Shown here in pieces: positions 35,804-43,987 of a stretch of 64,000 nucleotides of DNA. Position numbers and translations under genes: made by a program. The stretch is from positions 1 to 64,000 of the forward strand of contig JAJFTY010000038.1 in the NCBI GenBank assembly GCA_021372695.1. Direction: 5' to 3'. The first letter of the stretch is position 1. Every line of letters starts with the position of its first letter. This DNA is from Deltaproteobacteria bacterium (lineage in GTDB: Bacteria; Desulfobacterota; Syntrophia; Syntrophales; UBA5619). The notes beneath the pieces were generated by a model that had not been told where the DNA came from, did not search any database, and saw only the letters and a list, made by a program, of their open reading frames with translations.

Positions 35804-36394
35804 CTAACGCCCCTCCGCCGGCGGGTTGCCAGCCTCAGCCGCTGCGGGGGAGTCGTCATCCCCCGCATAGCCGTGGGTGAGCGGATCGGGGATGAGTCCG
35901 CGCAGGAAGGCGATCCGCTTGATCAGCTCCGAGAAGCTTTGCACCATGAGCAGGGCGATGCCGACCGGCAGCAGGAGATAAACGGGCCAGCGGATGAGCC
36001 CCCCGGCATTCTGCGACATCTCGCCGCTCTGCCAGGCCTTGAGGGCGAGCGGCCAGGACATCTGGATCAACATCCAGCAGAAGGGGGCCAGGAAAACGAG
36101 GATGCCCACGATGTCGACCCACGACCTGCCCCGGGCCGTCAGGCGGCTCGAGATGAAGTCGATGCGGACGTGGACGTTCTTCAGGAAGGCGTAACCGGCC
36201 CCGAGCAGGAACACGGCGGAGTAGAGATACCACTGCATTTCGGTGAAGGCGCTGGAGCCCATGTGAAAGACTTTGCGCACGATGGCGTTGCCGGCGCTGA
36301 GAAGGACCGCCGCCAGGATCAGCCACATGATGTTCCGGCCGATGAATTCGCTGAGCGCGTCGATGCGGCCGGACAGTTTGAGTAAGAATTTCAT
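35804..36394 (-). CDS. TRAP transporter small permease (DctQ family)
   Basis: A 196-residue membrane protein with four hydrophobic segments (about 20-40, 55-75, 95-120 and 135-160) and the conserved HVRIDFISSRL motif after helix 2. The hydrophilic C-terminal tail is short and acidic (GDDDSPAAAEAG). ATG 36394 follows GGAGG by about 11 bases. It forms the permease with the DctM protein encoded directly downstream. Confidence 0.9.
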   Translation of the reverse strand: MKFLLKLSGRIDALSEFIGRNIMWLILAAVLLSAGNAIVRKVFHMGSSAFTEMQWYLYSAVFLLGAGYAFLKNVHVRIDFISSRLTARGRSWVDIVGILVFLAPFCWMLIQMSWPLALKAWQSGEMSQNAGGLIRWPVYLLLPVGIALLMVQSFSELIKRIAFLRGLIPDPLTHGYAGDDDSPAAAEAGNPPAEGR

Positions 36395-36600
36395 AAGAAT
36401 AAAAAGCCTCCGGCGGTGGGGTATAAGAAAAAGGGCTATAAATGTCAATAAAATAATGGATCTGTGGAACAGTGCGCCGACTGCCCCGTGCCGCGATTTT
36501 GAACAAACCGTTGCCATGGGGGCCATCCGGTGATAGTTTCTTTTCTTTCCGTCACCCGGGGTGTTGGAAACCGGGGGGAGGGCTTCTCAGGCAGGATGGC

Positions 36601-38514
36601 ATGGCACTGATATGGATCAATGAGGTTTCCGTCAGCTTCGGCGGGCCGCGGCTCCTGGACGGCGCCTCGCTCCGGGTCGAGGCGGGCGAGAGGATCGGGC
36701 TGCTCGGCCGGAACGGTTCGGGGAAGTCCACCCTCATGAAACTGCTGACGGGCGATCTGGTCCCCGACAGCGGCGAGATCGTCCGGAGCGGCGATGTCAA
36801 GGTCGCGATGCTGCCCCAGGATGTCCCCGACGACCTGCCGGGGGCGGTCTACGATGTCGTGGCCGCGGGCGGCGACGGGCATCTGGAACTGCTCCGGGAA
36901 TACCACCTGCTGACCCGGGAGATGGCGCGGACCGGCGATGAGAGTCTGCTCCCGAAGCTCGAAACGGTCCAGCACCGGCTGGAGAGCTCCGGCGCCTGGC
37001 ACTATCATCAGCGCGTGGAAACGGTGATTTCCCGGACCGGCCTGCAGGCAGACGCCGAATTCAGATTTCTGTCGGCCGGGATGAAGCGGCGGGTCTTTCT
37101 CGCCAGGGCGCTCGTCAGCGGTCCGGACCTTCTGCTCCTGGACGAGCCCACGAACCACCTGGATATAGGCGCTATCCTCTGGCTCGAGGAGTTCCTCCGG
37201 AAGTTCGAGGGAACCCTGATGTTCGTGACCCATGACCGGGCTTTTCTCCGGCGCCTGGCGACCCGCATCGTGGAAATCGACCGGGGCCGCCTCATGTCGT
37301 TCCCCTGCGATTACGACACCTACCTCGAACGGCGGCAGGCCGGGCTTGCAGCGGAGGAGAGGCAGTGGCAGGAGTTCGACCGGAAACTGGCCCGGGAAGA
37401 GGTCTGGGTCCGGCAGGGGATCAAGGCGCGCCGGACGCGGAACGAGGGCCGGGTGCGGGCGCTCGAACAGATGCGCCGGGAGCGGGAACGGAGGCGGGAG
37501 CGGGTGGGCGACGTCCGGCTGGCGATCCGGGAGGCGGAGCGGAGCGGCAGGCTCGTCGCGGAAGCCGAGAAGATCGGCTTCTCCTTCGACGACCGAAAAA
37601 TCGTGGCGGGGTTCTCCACCGTGATCCTCCGCGGCGACAAGGTCGGGATCATCGGCCCGAACGGCTCCGGCAAGACGACGCTGCTGAAGATCCTGCTCGG
37701 CGAACTCGCGCCGCAGCAGGGAACGGTCCGCCTGGGGAGCGGGGTCCGGATCGCCTACTTCGATCAGCTCCGCGCCCAACTGGACGAGAACCGAACCCTA
37801 AAGGAGAACATCGCCGACGGCAACGACATGATCGTCGTGGACGGCACCGCACGGCATATCGTGGGATATCTCCAGGATTTTCTCTTTCCACCGGAGCAGA
37901 TTCTCGCCCCGGTCCGTTCACTCTCCGGCGGCGAGCGCAACCGCCTGCTCTTGGCAAAGCTGTTCGTCCTCCCCTCCAACCTCCTGGTGCTCGACGAGCC
38001 GACCAACGACCTCGACGCCGAAACGCTGGAACTCCTCGAGGAGCGGCTCATGGCCTACGGCGGAACGGTCCTGCTGGTGAGCCATGACCGCGAATTCCTC
38101 AACAATGTGGTCACTTCGACGATCGTCTTCGAGGGGGAGGGGAGGCTTCAGGAGTATGTGGGCGGCTACGACGACTGGCTCCGGCAGCGGGCAGCGCCGG
38201 CCGGGCCGGTCCCGGCGGCGCCGAAGGAGCCGGATCGGCGGAAGGCGAGAGCGCCGAAAGAAAGGCAGAAACTCACCTTCAAGGAGGCGCGGGAGCTGGA
38301 GTCGCTGCCGCAGCAGCTCGAAGCCCTGGAGGGGGAGAAAGAGCGGCTGATCGAAACGCTGAATTCTCCCGCGCTCTATGAGCGCCGGGATGCGGTGGAG
38401 ATCAATCGCGCATCGGACCGCCTGGCGGCGGTTGAAAAAGAGCTCGATACGGCCTACAAGCGCTGGGAAGAGCTGGAGGGGCTGGCGGCGAAATTCGGCG
38501 GAGAGCCGGCATGA
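36601..38514 (+). CDS. ABC-F family ATPase (Uup-like)
   Basis: A 637-residue soluble protein with two ABC ATPase cassettes and no membrane domain. The first has Walker A GRNGSGKS, signature LSAGMKRRVFLAR and Walker B LLLLDEPTNHLD; the second has GPNGSGKT, LSGGERNRLLLAK and LLVLDEPTNDLD. A linker rich in Arg and Glu (about 250-290) and a C-terminal coiled coil (from about 545, LESLPQQLEALEGEKERL) match Uup, which acts on ribosomes or branched DNA. ATG 36601 starts the conserved sequence; the first 43 codons of the longer frame are not supported. It is transcribed alone. Confidence 0.92.
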   Translation: MALIWINEVSVSFGGPRLLDGASLRVEAGERIGLLGRNGSGKSTLMKLLTGDLVPDSGEIVRSGDVKVAMLPQDVPDDLPGAVYDVVAAGGDGHLELLREYHLLTREMARTGDESLLPKLETVQHRLESSGAWHYHQRVETVISRTGLQADAEFRFLSAGMKRRVFLARALVSGPDLLLLDEPTNHLDIGAILWLEEFLRKFEGTLMFVTHDRAFLRRLATRIVEIDRGRLMSFPCDYDTYLERRQAGLAAEERQWQEFDRKLAREEVWVRQGIKARRTRNEGRVRALEQMRRERERRRERVGDVRLAIREAERSGRLVAEAEKIGFSFDDRKIVAGFSTVILRGDKVGIIGPNGSGKTTLLKILLGELAPQQGTVRLGSGVRIAYFDQLRAQLDENRTLKENIADGNDMIVVDGTARHIVGYLQDFLFPPEQILAPVRSLSGGERNRLLLAKLFVLPSNLLVLDEPTNDLDAETLELLEERLMAYGGTVLLVSHDREFLNNVVTSTIVFEGEGRLQEYVGGYDDWLRQRAAPAGPVPAAPKEPDRRKARAPKERQKLTFKEARELESLPQQLEALEGEKERLIETLNSPALYERRDAVEINRASDRLAAVEKELDTAYKRWEELEGLAAKFGGEPA

Positions 38515-38570
38515 CGGGCGCGGCGGTAATTTTTTAAGCCATCTTGTCGCTTCGGCAACAATATGTGTCA

Positions 38571-38712
38571 AAGTCGTCACCCCGGCGAAAGCCGGGGTCC
38601 AGTGTGATGCTGGTTCCCGGTGCCTGCCCCGGACAGCCCCGTACCCGATACGGGGTCCGGGATTCGCCGGTATGACGTTCGGACGGATTTTCGACTTTTT
38701 ACGAGTTCGTCA
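38571..38712. repeat. interspersed palindromic repeat, copy R1
   Basis: It contains GTCACCCCGGCGAAAGCCGG near the left edge, nested inverted stretches inside, and the end CGACTTTTTACGAGTTCGTC at right. The consensus end of the family is TGACGnnnTCGTAAAAAGTC (or its complement). It fills the gap between the ABC-F gene and the panE-like gene. Confidence 0.75.
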
Positions 38713-38747
38713 CATTTGAAAGCAGGATTTCGGGAAAGGGGAGGGGC

Positions 38748-39662
38748 ATGAGAATTGCGGTCGTGGGTATCGGGGGCGTGGGCGGTTATTTCGGGGGGAA
38801 GGTCGCCCTCAGGTATGCAGGCTCGGCGGAGCACCGGGTCGTTTTCATCGCGCGGGGCGCGCACCTCGCCGCCATCCGCAAAGAGGGTCTGCTGCTGAAG
38901 ACGGTGGAGGGCGACTTCCGGGTCACTCCCGACCTGGCGACCGACGACGCTGCCGCAGCCGGGCCCTGCGACCTGGTTCTGGTCTGCGTGAAGGAGTACG
39001 CGCTGGACGAGGCCGCCTCTGCGATCGCACCGCTTCTGCATGAAAAGACGGTCGTCATCCCGCTTCTCAACGGCGTCGATATCGCGGAACGCCTGCGCAG
39101 CGCCCTTCCCCGGGGGGTGATCCTGAGCGGCTGCGTCTACATCTCCACGTTCATCGAGGCGCCCGGCATCGTCCGCCAGGTGGGGGGAACGTGCCAGCTC
39201 TTCTTCGGTCCGGACGACGGGAACGCCGAGCCGTTCCGGCCGCTGGAGACCTTGCTGAAGGATGCGGGAATCAAGGCGGAGCTGACCGACCGGATCGGCG
39301 TGCACCTCTGGACGAAATACCTCTTCGTGAGCCCCATGGCTGGTGTCACATCGCTCATGGCGAAGCCCTTCGGAGCGGTCATGGCCGACGGGAAGGGAAA
39401 GGCCATGGTCCGCGGACTGATGGAGGAGATCGGACGCCTGGCCGAGGCCAAGGGGATCACGCTTCCCGCGGGCTGCGTGGAGGAGGCCCTGGTCAAGGTG
39501 GCCCGTTTCCCCTATGAGACGAAATCGTCCATGCAGCTGGACTACGAGAAGGGCGGGCGGACGGAGGTGGATCTCTTCATCGGCTATGCGGTCCGTGCGG
39601 GGCGCGCCCTCGGCATTCCGGTGCCGCTCCATGAGGAGCTCTACAGAGCGCTGAAAAAATAG
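38748..39662 (+). CDS. ketopantoate reductase family protein (PanE/ApbA-like)
   Basis: A 304-residue NADPH-dependent 2-keto acid reductase. The nucleotide-binding motif IAVVGIGGVGGYFGG opens the protein, CVKEYALDEA and LLNGVD follow, and the C-terminal domain carries the catalytic Lys region (LWTKYLFVSPMAGVTSLM) and SSMQLDYEKGGRTEVD. GGAGGGG precedes the ATG. The position next to TRAP and hexonate genes, with no pantothenate genes nearby, suggests a catabolic 2-keto acid reductase rather than true PanE. A 31-base fragment of a similar gene occurs at 46833-46863. Confidence 0.9.
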   Translation: MRIAVVGIGGVGGYFGGKVALRYAGSAEHRVVFIARGAHLAAIRKEGLLLKTVEGDFRVTPDLATDDAAAAGPCDLVLVCVKEYALDEAASAIAPLLHEKTVVIPLLNGVDIAERLRSALPRGVILSGCVYISTFIEAPGIVRQVGGTCQLFFGPDDGNAEPFRPLETLLKDAGIKAELTDRIGVHLWTKYLFVSPMAGVTSLMAKPFGAVMADGKGKAMVRGLMEEIGRLAEAKGITLPAGCVEEALVKVARFPYETKSSMQLDYEKGGRTEVDLFIGYAVRAGRALGIPVPLHEELYRALKK

Positions 39663-39680
39663 GAAGGAGGCTAATATCCC

Positions 39681-39710
39681 TTGACAACTCCGGGGCCGCG
39701 CCCCTATACT
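39681..39710 (+). promoter_or_regulatory. sigma70 promoter of dctPQM with internal hairpin
   Basis: TTGACA (39681-39686), 18-base spacer, TATACT (39705-39710). The spacer contains GGGGC-CGC-GCCCC (39692-39704), which could be a repressor site. Transcription should start near 39717, 55 bases before dctP. Confidence 0.7.
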
Positions 39711-39771
39711 CCCTCCGTCCCGGCGGTATCTTATCCAAACCAAACACAATCGAACGGAAGAGGAGGTATCC

Positions 39772-40749
39772 ATGCGAACACGTGTATCTGTAGTGTTGGT
39801 GGTCCTGCTGTCTCTTTGTGTGGCCATGCCGGCTGCGGCCCAGACCAAACTGAAGTTCGCCCATGTTTACGAGACGTCCGAGGCCTTCCACACCGAGGCG
39901 CTCTGGGCGGCAGGCGAGATTGCCAAACGGACGAACAACAAGTACCAGGTCGACGTCTTCCCGGCCTCGGCCCTGGGCAACGAGCAGCAGATCTCCCAGG
40001 CCCTGCCGCTCGGCACGATCGACATGGCCTACCTCGGCGCGTCGTTCGTGGGCGCGATCTACAAGCCCATCTCCATCGTGAACGCCCCCTACATCTGGCG
40101 CGATATCGCGCATCACACCGCCTTCAGCAAGAGCCCGCTTCTGACCGAGCTGACCGACGGCTACTTCAAGCAGACCAAGAACAAGATCGTGGCCATCACC
40201 TACTACGGCGCCCGCCACACCACGGCCAACAAGGCCATCAACACCCCGGCCGACATGAAGGGGATGAAGCTGCGGGTGCCACAGGCCCCGATGTACATGA
40301 TGTATGCCAAGGCGGTCGGCGCCAACCCGACACCCATCGCCTTTGCCGAGGTGTACCTGGCCCTGCAGAACGGAACCGTGGACGGCCAGGAAAACCCGCT
40401 GCCGACCATCCAGGCCAAGAAGTTCTACGAGGTGCAGTCGCACATCGTGCTCACCGGCCACATCCTGGACAACCTGACCACGACGATCTCCTCCAGCCTC
40501 TGGAACAAGCTCTCCCCGGCCGAACGCGACATCTTCGACTCCGTCTACAAGCAGGCCGCGGAAAGGGCCGGCGCCAGCATCCGCGATTCCGAGGCGAAGC
40601 TGGTCGACTGGTTCAAGCAGCAGAAGAAGACGGTGGTCACCCCGGACCTCAAGGCGTTCCGCGAGGCGGCGATCAAGATCCACAACGACGCTTCCCAGGG
40701 CGCCGTCTGGACCCGGGATCTGTACGACCGCATCCAGGCCATCAAGTAG
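39772..40749 (+). CDS. TRAP transporter DctP-family solute-binding protein
   Basis: A 325-residue periplasmic protein with a Sec signal peptide (SVVLVVLLSLCVAMPAAAQ). The mature chain starts KLKFAHVYETSEAFHTEAL; MKGMKLRVPQAPMYMMYAK contains the carboxylate-binding Arg and LALQNGTVDGQENPLPTI is the DctP/SiaP signature. It feeds the DctQ and DctM proteins encoded downstream. Sugar acids such as hexuronates are likely given the SDR, altronate-dehydratase-like and dehydrogenase genes that follow. It has its own promoter. Confidence 0.94.
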   Translation: MRTRVSVVLVVLLSLCVAMPAAAQTKLKFAHVYETSEAFHTEALWAAGEIAKRTNNKYQVDVFPASALGNEQQISQALPLGTIDMAYLGASFVGAIYKPISIVNAPYIWRDIAHHTAFSKSPLLTELTDGYFKQTKNKIVAITYYGARHTTANKAINTPADMKGMKLRVPQAPMYMMYAKAVGANPTPIAFAEVYLALQNGTVDGQENPLPTIQAKKFYEVQSHIVLTGHILDNLTTTISSSLWNKLSPAERDIFDSVYKQAAERAGASIRDSEAKLVDWFKQQKKTVVTPDLKAFREAAIKIHNDASQGAVWTRDLYDRIQAIK

Positions 40750-40772
40750 AACCGTTCCCGTACAAGATCATG

Positions 40773-40811
40773 CGGCTCGCGCGTTGTTCCGAAGGGGCGA
40801 TGCGCGAGCCG
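40773..40811 (+). promoter_or_regulatory. intercistronic hairpin between dctP and dctQ
   Basis: CGGCTCGCGC (40773-40782) and GCGCGAGCCG (40802-40811) pair perfectly around a 19-base loop in the 123-base gap. Such a stem can protect the dctP message and keep the binding protein more abundant than the permease. Confidence 0.5.
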
Positions 40812-40872
40812 TCCACATTTTTGCGGCCGGACGGTCCAAACGGGCGATCCGGCCCGCCGAGAGATATGCCTC

Positions 40873-41442
40873 ATGAAGGATGAAACCTACACCGGCCCGG
40901 ATCTTGGCGAACTCAACATCGGCCGCGTGGACGAAGAGGCCGAGCCGGACCTTTCCGACTACCGGATCGAGGACTGGGTGACCTTGGCCTTTTTCTGGGC
41001 CATGGCCATCATCGTTTTTCTCCAGTTCTTCACCCGCTATGCCCTCAACGACTCCCTCGCCTGGACAGAGGAGATCGCACGCTACCTCCTGATCTGCGTG
41101 GGGCTCCTCGGCGGATCCCTGGCGGTCCGGCGCTACAGTCACATCCACGTGGAGTTCATGTACCTGTACATGCCGGGGTGGCTGGCGCGGCCGCTGTCGC
41201 GCCTGGTGGACGTGATCCGGATCGTCTTTTTCGCCTACGCGACCTGGCTCTGCTGGCTCGTCACCAAGATCATGCAGACCCAGCCCATGGTGGTCATCGA
41301 CTGGCCCATGAGCATCGTCTACGGGATCTGCACGGTGGGCATGGCGCTCATGACCTTCCGCTCCATCCAGGTGGCCTGGCGGAACTGGCGGACGGGGTCG
41401 AGCCCGCTCCTCAAGGTGCGGGAAGAGGGGAGGCACCAATGA
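40873..41442 (+). CDS. TRAP transporter small permease (DctQ family)
   Basis: A 189-residue membrane protein with four hydrophobic segments after an acidic, hydrophilic N-terminal region of about 35 residues (GELNIGRVDEEAEPDLSDYR). TEEIARYLLICVGLLGGSLAVRR is the conserved DctQ block. The Shine-Dalgarno is weak (GAGA). Its stop overlaps the dctM start in ATGA (41439-41442). Confidence 0.9.
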   Translation: MKDETYTGPDLGELNIGRVDEEAEPDLSDYRIEDWVTLAFFWAMAIIVFLQFFTRYALNDSLAWTEEIARYLLICVGLLGGSLAVRRYSHIHVEFMYLYMPGWLARPLSRLVDVIRIVFFAYATWLCWLVTKIMQTQPMVVIDWPMSIVYGICTVGMALMTFRSIQVAWRNWRTGSSPLLKVREEGRHQ

Positions 41443-42719
41443 TCACGCTCGCGCTCATCGGCGGCTTTCTGCTCCTCCTGGTGATCGGGGTCCCCGTGGC
41501 CATCTCGCTCGCCGGCTCCTCGCTCATCTACGTCATGCTGGAGGGGGTGCAGCCCCACCTGGTGGTCCTGCACCGGATGATCGGCGGCATCGACTCCTTT
41601 CCTCTGCTGGCCATCCCCTTCTTCATCATGGCCGGGAGCCTGATGAATTCCTGCGGCATCACCAACCGGATCTACGACTTCGCCCTGGCCCTCGTGGGGT
41701 GGCTCAAGGGCGGCCTGGGCCACGTGAACGTGGTGGGGTCGGTCATCTTCGCCGGGATGTCGGGGACGGCGGTGGCGGACGCAGGGGGCCTGGGGAACAT
41801 CGAGATCAAAGCCATGCGGGACCACGGCTACAGCGTGGACTTTGCCGTGGGGGTCACCGGGGCCTCCTCGACCGTCGGCCCGATCATTCCCCCCTCGCTG
41901 CCGTTCGTCATCTACGGCGTCATGGCCAACGCCTCCATCGGAAAACTCTTCGCGGCGGGCGTCATCCCGGGGCTGGTCATGGCGCTGACCATGATGATCA
42001 TGGTGACCTACTATGCCCACACACGCGGCTGGCACCGCGACGCCAAGTTCTCCATCGTCGCCCTCTGGCAGACGTTCAAGCGCGCCTTCCTGCCGCTTTT
42101 GACCCCCATCATCCTGGTAGGCGGGATGACCACAGGCATCTTCACGCCGACCGAGGCGGCGATCGCGGCCACCGCTTACGCCATTCTGCTGGGAATGGCG
42201 ATCTACCGGACGCTCTCTTTCAAGAACCTCATCAAGGTGAGCATGGAAACGGCGGAGACCACGGCCCTCATCCTCCTGATCGTGGCCGGGGCCTCGATCT
42301 TCGGCTACCTGATCACGCTGACGAAGGTGACGGACAACGTCTCCGCCCTGGTCCTCTCCATCACAACGACGCCCTGGATGATTCTCCTCCTGGTGAACAT
42401 CTTCCTGCTCATCGTCGGCTGCTTCATGCACACGATCGCGGCCATCACGATCCTGGTGCCGGTGCTTCTGCCGCTCATGGACAAGATCCACGTGGACCCG
42501 GTCCACTTCGGCCTGATCATGGTGCTCAACCTGATGATCGGCCTGCTCACCCCGCCGGTGGGGATGGTCCTCTACATCCTGGCCCGGGTGTCGGGAATTT
42601 CGTTCGAGCGGACAACGAAGGCATGCCTGCCCTTCCTGATCCCGCTCCTGGTCAGCCTGGCCCTGGTCACCTACTGGCCGGCCATGGTAATGTTTCTGCC
42701 GAACCTGTTCTACAAGTGA
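41439..42719 (+). CDS. TRAP transporter large permease (DctM family)
   Basis: A 426-residue permease of usual DctM length with about 12 hydrophobic segments. Landmarks are FPLLAIPFFIMAGSLMNSCGI, GMSGTAVADAGGLGNIEI, TGASSTVGPIIPPSLPFVIYG, TPTEAAIAATAY and MIGLLTPPVGMVLY. ATG 41439 is coupled to dctQ. It completes the tripartite importer with the upstream genes. Confidence 0.95.
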   Translation: MITLALIGGFLLLLVIGVPVAISLAGSSLIYVMLEGVQPHLVVLHRMIGGIDSFPLLAIPFFIMAGSLMNSCGITNRIYDFALALVGWLKGGLGHVNVVGSVIFAGMSGTAVADAGGLGNIEIKAMRDHGYSVDFAVGVTGASSTVGPIIPPSLPFVIYGVMANASIGKLFAAGVIPGLVMALTMMIMVTYYAHTRGWHRDAKFSIVALWQTFKRAFLPLLTPIILVGGMTTGIFTPTEAAIAATAYAILLGMAIYRTLSFKNLIKVSMETAETTALILLIVAGASIFGYLITLTKVTDNVSALVLSITTTPWMILLLVNIFLLIVGCFMHTIAAITILVPVLLPLMDKIHVDPVHFGLIMVLNLMIGLLTPPVGMVLYILARVSGISFERTTKACLPFLIPLLVSLALVTYWPAMVMFLPNLFYK

Positions 42720-42760
42720 GGAGACCTTTGAAAATCCGGCGGAAGCCCCGTGGAGGAACC

Positions 42761-42869
42761 CGTCACCTCGGCGAAAGCCGGGGTCCAGTGTTTTACTGGC
42801 TTCCGATCTGCATCGGGACGACGTCTGGATACCGGGCCCCGGACCGGATCCGGCCTTCGCCGGCATGAC
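42761..42869. repeat. interspersed palindromic repeat, copy R2
   Basis: It runs from CGTCACCTCGGCGAAAGCCG to CTTCGCCGGCATGACC and is a shorter copy without the TTTTTACGA ends. It lies in the 291-base gap between dctM and the SDR gene; the remainder of that gap, including a GGGGGAGGGTCAGGGTGG stretch, shows nothing else. Confidence 0.7.
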
Positions 42870-43010
42870 CATTTTGCGCTCAGCGGGCCGGTGGGGTGCG
42901 TGAGTGCCCTGTAACGCTTAATTTATGCTCAATTCCCTTGGTTAGGGAACTCCCGATCCCCTTCCCCTCGCGGGGGAGGGTCAGGGTGGAAAGGTGAAAG
43001 GAGACTGGAC

Positions 43011-43784
43011 TTGTTTAGACTGGATCACAAGACGGCGATCGTCACGGGCGCCGGAAGCGGAATCGGCAAGGCGATCGCCCTGCTCTTCGCCCGCCAGGGC
43101 GCGGCCGTCCATATGCTGGATGTCGATGAAACCGGCGGCGGGAGCACGGCGGCCGACATCGCAAAGGAGGGCGGACAGGGGTCGTTCCATCCCTGCGACG
43201 TGACCGACCAGGCGGCTGTCACCAGAGTCGTCGACGCGATTGTGCAGGAACGGGGCGGCCTGGACATCCTCGCGAATGTAGCCGGCATCGCCCACGTGGG
43301 CAATGCGGAGAACACGGGTGAAGCCGATTTCGACCGGCTGATGCGAGTCAACGTCAAAGGGGTCTACAACGGCATCCACGCGGCCATCCCCCACATGAAA
43401 GCCAAAGGCGGGAGCATCGTCAACATCGCCTCCGTTGCAGCAACCGTGGGCCTCTCCGACCGGTTTGCCTATTCCACGACCAAAGGCGCCATCGCCGCCA
43501 TGACGAGATCGGTCGCCAAGGATTTCATCGGGTTCAACATCCGGTGCAACGCCATTTCTCCCGGCCGGGTGCACACCCCGTTCGTCGATGGCTTCCTGGC
43601 CGCGAACTATCCGGGCCACGAAAAGGAGATGTTCGATAAGCTTTCCAAGACCCAGCCGATCGGCCGGATGGGAAAGCCGGGGGAGATCGCCATTCTCGCC
43701 CTCTACCTGTGCAGCGATGAGGCCTCCTTCATCACCGGCTGCGACTACCCGATCGACGGGGGGTTCATCACGCTGAACAGTTGA
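43011..43784 (+). CDS. short-chain dehydrogenase/reductase (SDR)
   Basis: A 257-residue classical SDR. It has TGAGSGIGKA (NAD binding, residues 12-18), DVDETGG (Asp selecting NAD over NADP), NVAGIAHVG, catalytic Ser in NIASVAA, the YSTTK motif and ISPGRVHTPF. TTG at 43011 is the only start with a well-placed Shine-Dalgarno (GGAG, seven bases); there is no nearby ATG. In this gene row it probably oxidises a sugar, lactone or aldonate before the altronate-dehydratase-like step. Its TGA stop is also the first three bases of repeat copy R3. Confidence 0.92.
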   Translation: MFRLDHKTAIVTGAGSGIGKAIALLFARQGAAVHMLDVDETGGGSTAADIAKEGGQGSFHPCDVTDQAAVTRVVDAIVQERGGLDILANVAGIAHVGNAENTGEADFDRLMRVNVKGVYNGIHAAIPHMKAKGGSIVNIASVAATVGLSDRFAYSTTKGAIAAMTRSVAKDFIGFNIRCNAISPGRVHTPFVDGFLAANYPGHEKEMFDKLSKTQPIGRMGKPGEIAILALYLCSDEASFITGCDYPIDGGFITLNS

Positions 43785-43960
43785 CGCCTTCGTAAGAAGT
43801 CGTCACCCCGGCGAAGGCCGGCATTCAGCGTCTTGTGTTCCCGGTTCCCGGCGCCTGCGTGTCGAAGGTCGTCATTCCGGCGAAGGCCGGAATCCAGACA
43901 TCGTCCCGACGCAGGTCGGGAACCAGTTTATACTGGATGCCGGATCGAGTCCGGCATGAC
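43782..43960. repeat. interspersed palindromic repeats, copy R3 (two units)
   Basis: It begins TGACGCCTTCGTAAGAAGTC, so the element end supplies the stop codon of the SDR gene. It holds two CCGGCGAAGGCCGG-type palindromes (about 43809 and 43870) and ends near GTCCGGCATGACG. It fills the gap before the UxaA-type gene. Confidence 0.75.
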
Positions 43961-43987
43961 GATCGAATGAGGAACAATCGAGAAGAG

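Noticed and set aside
33896..36385. Long plus-strand frames opposite the dctQM genes
   Set aside because: They are low-complexity, charged translations of the complement of transmembrane segments.
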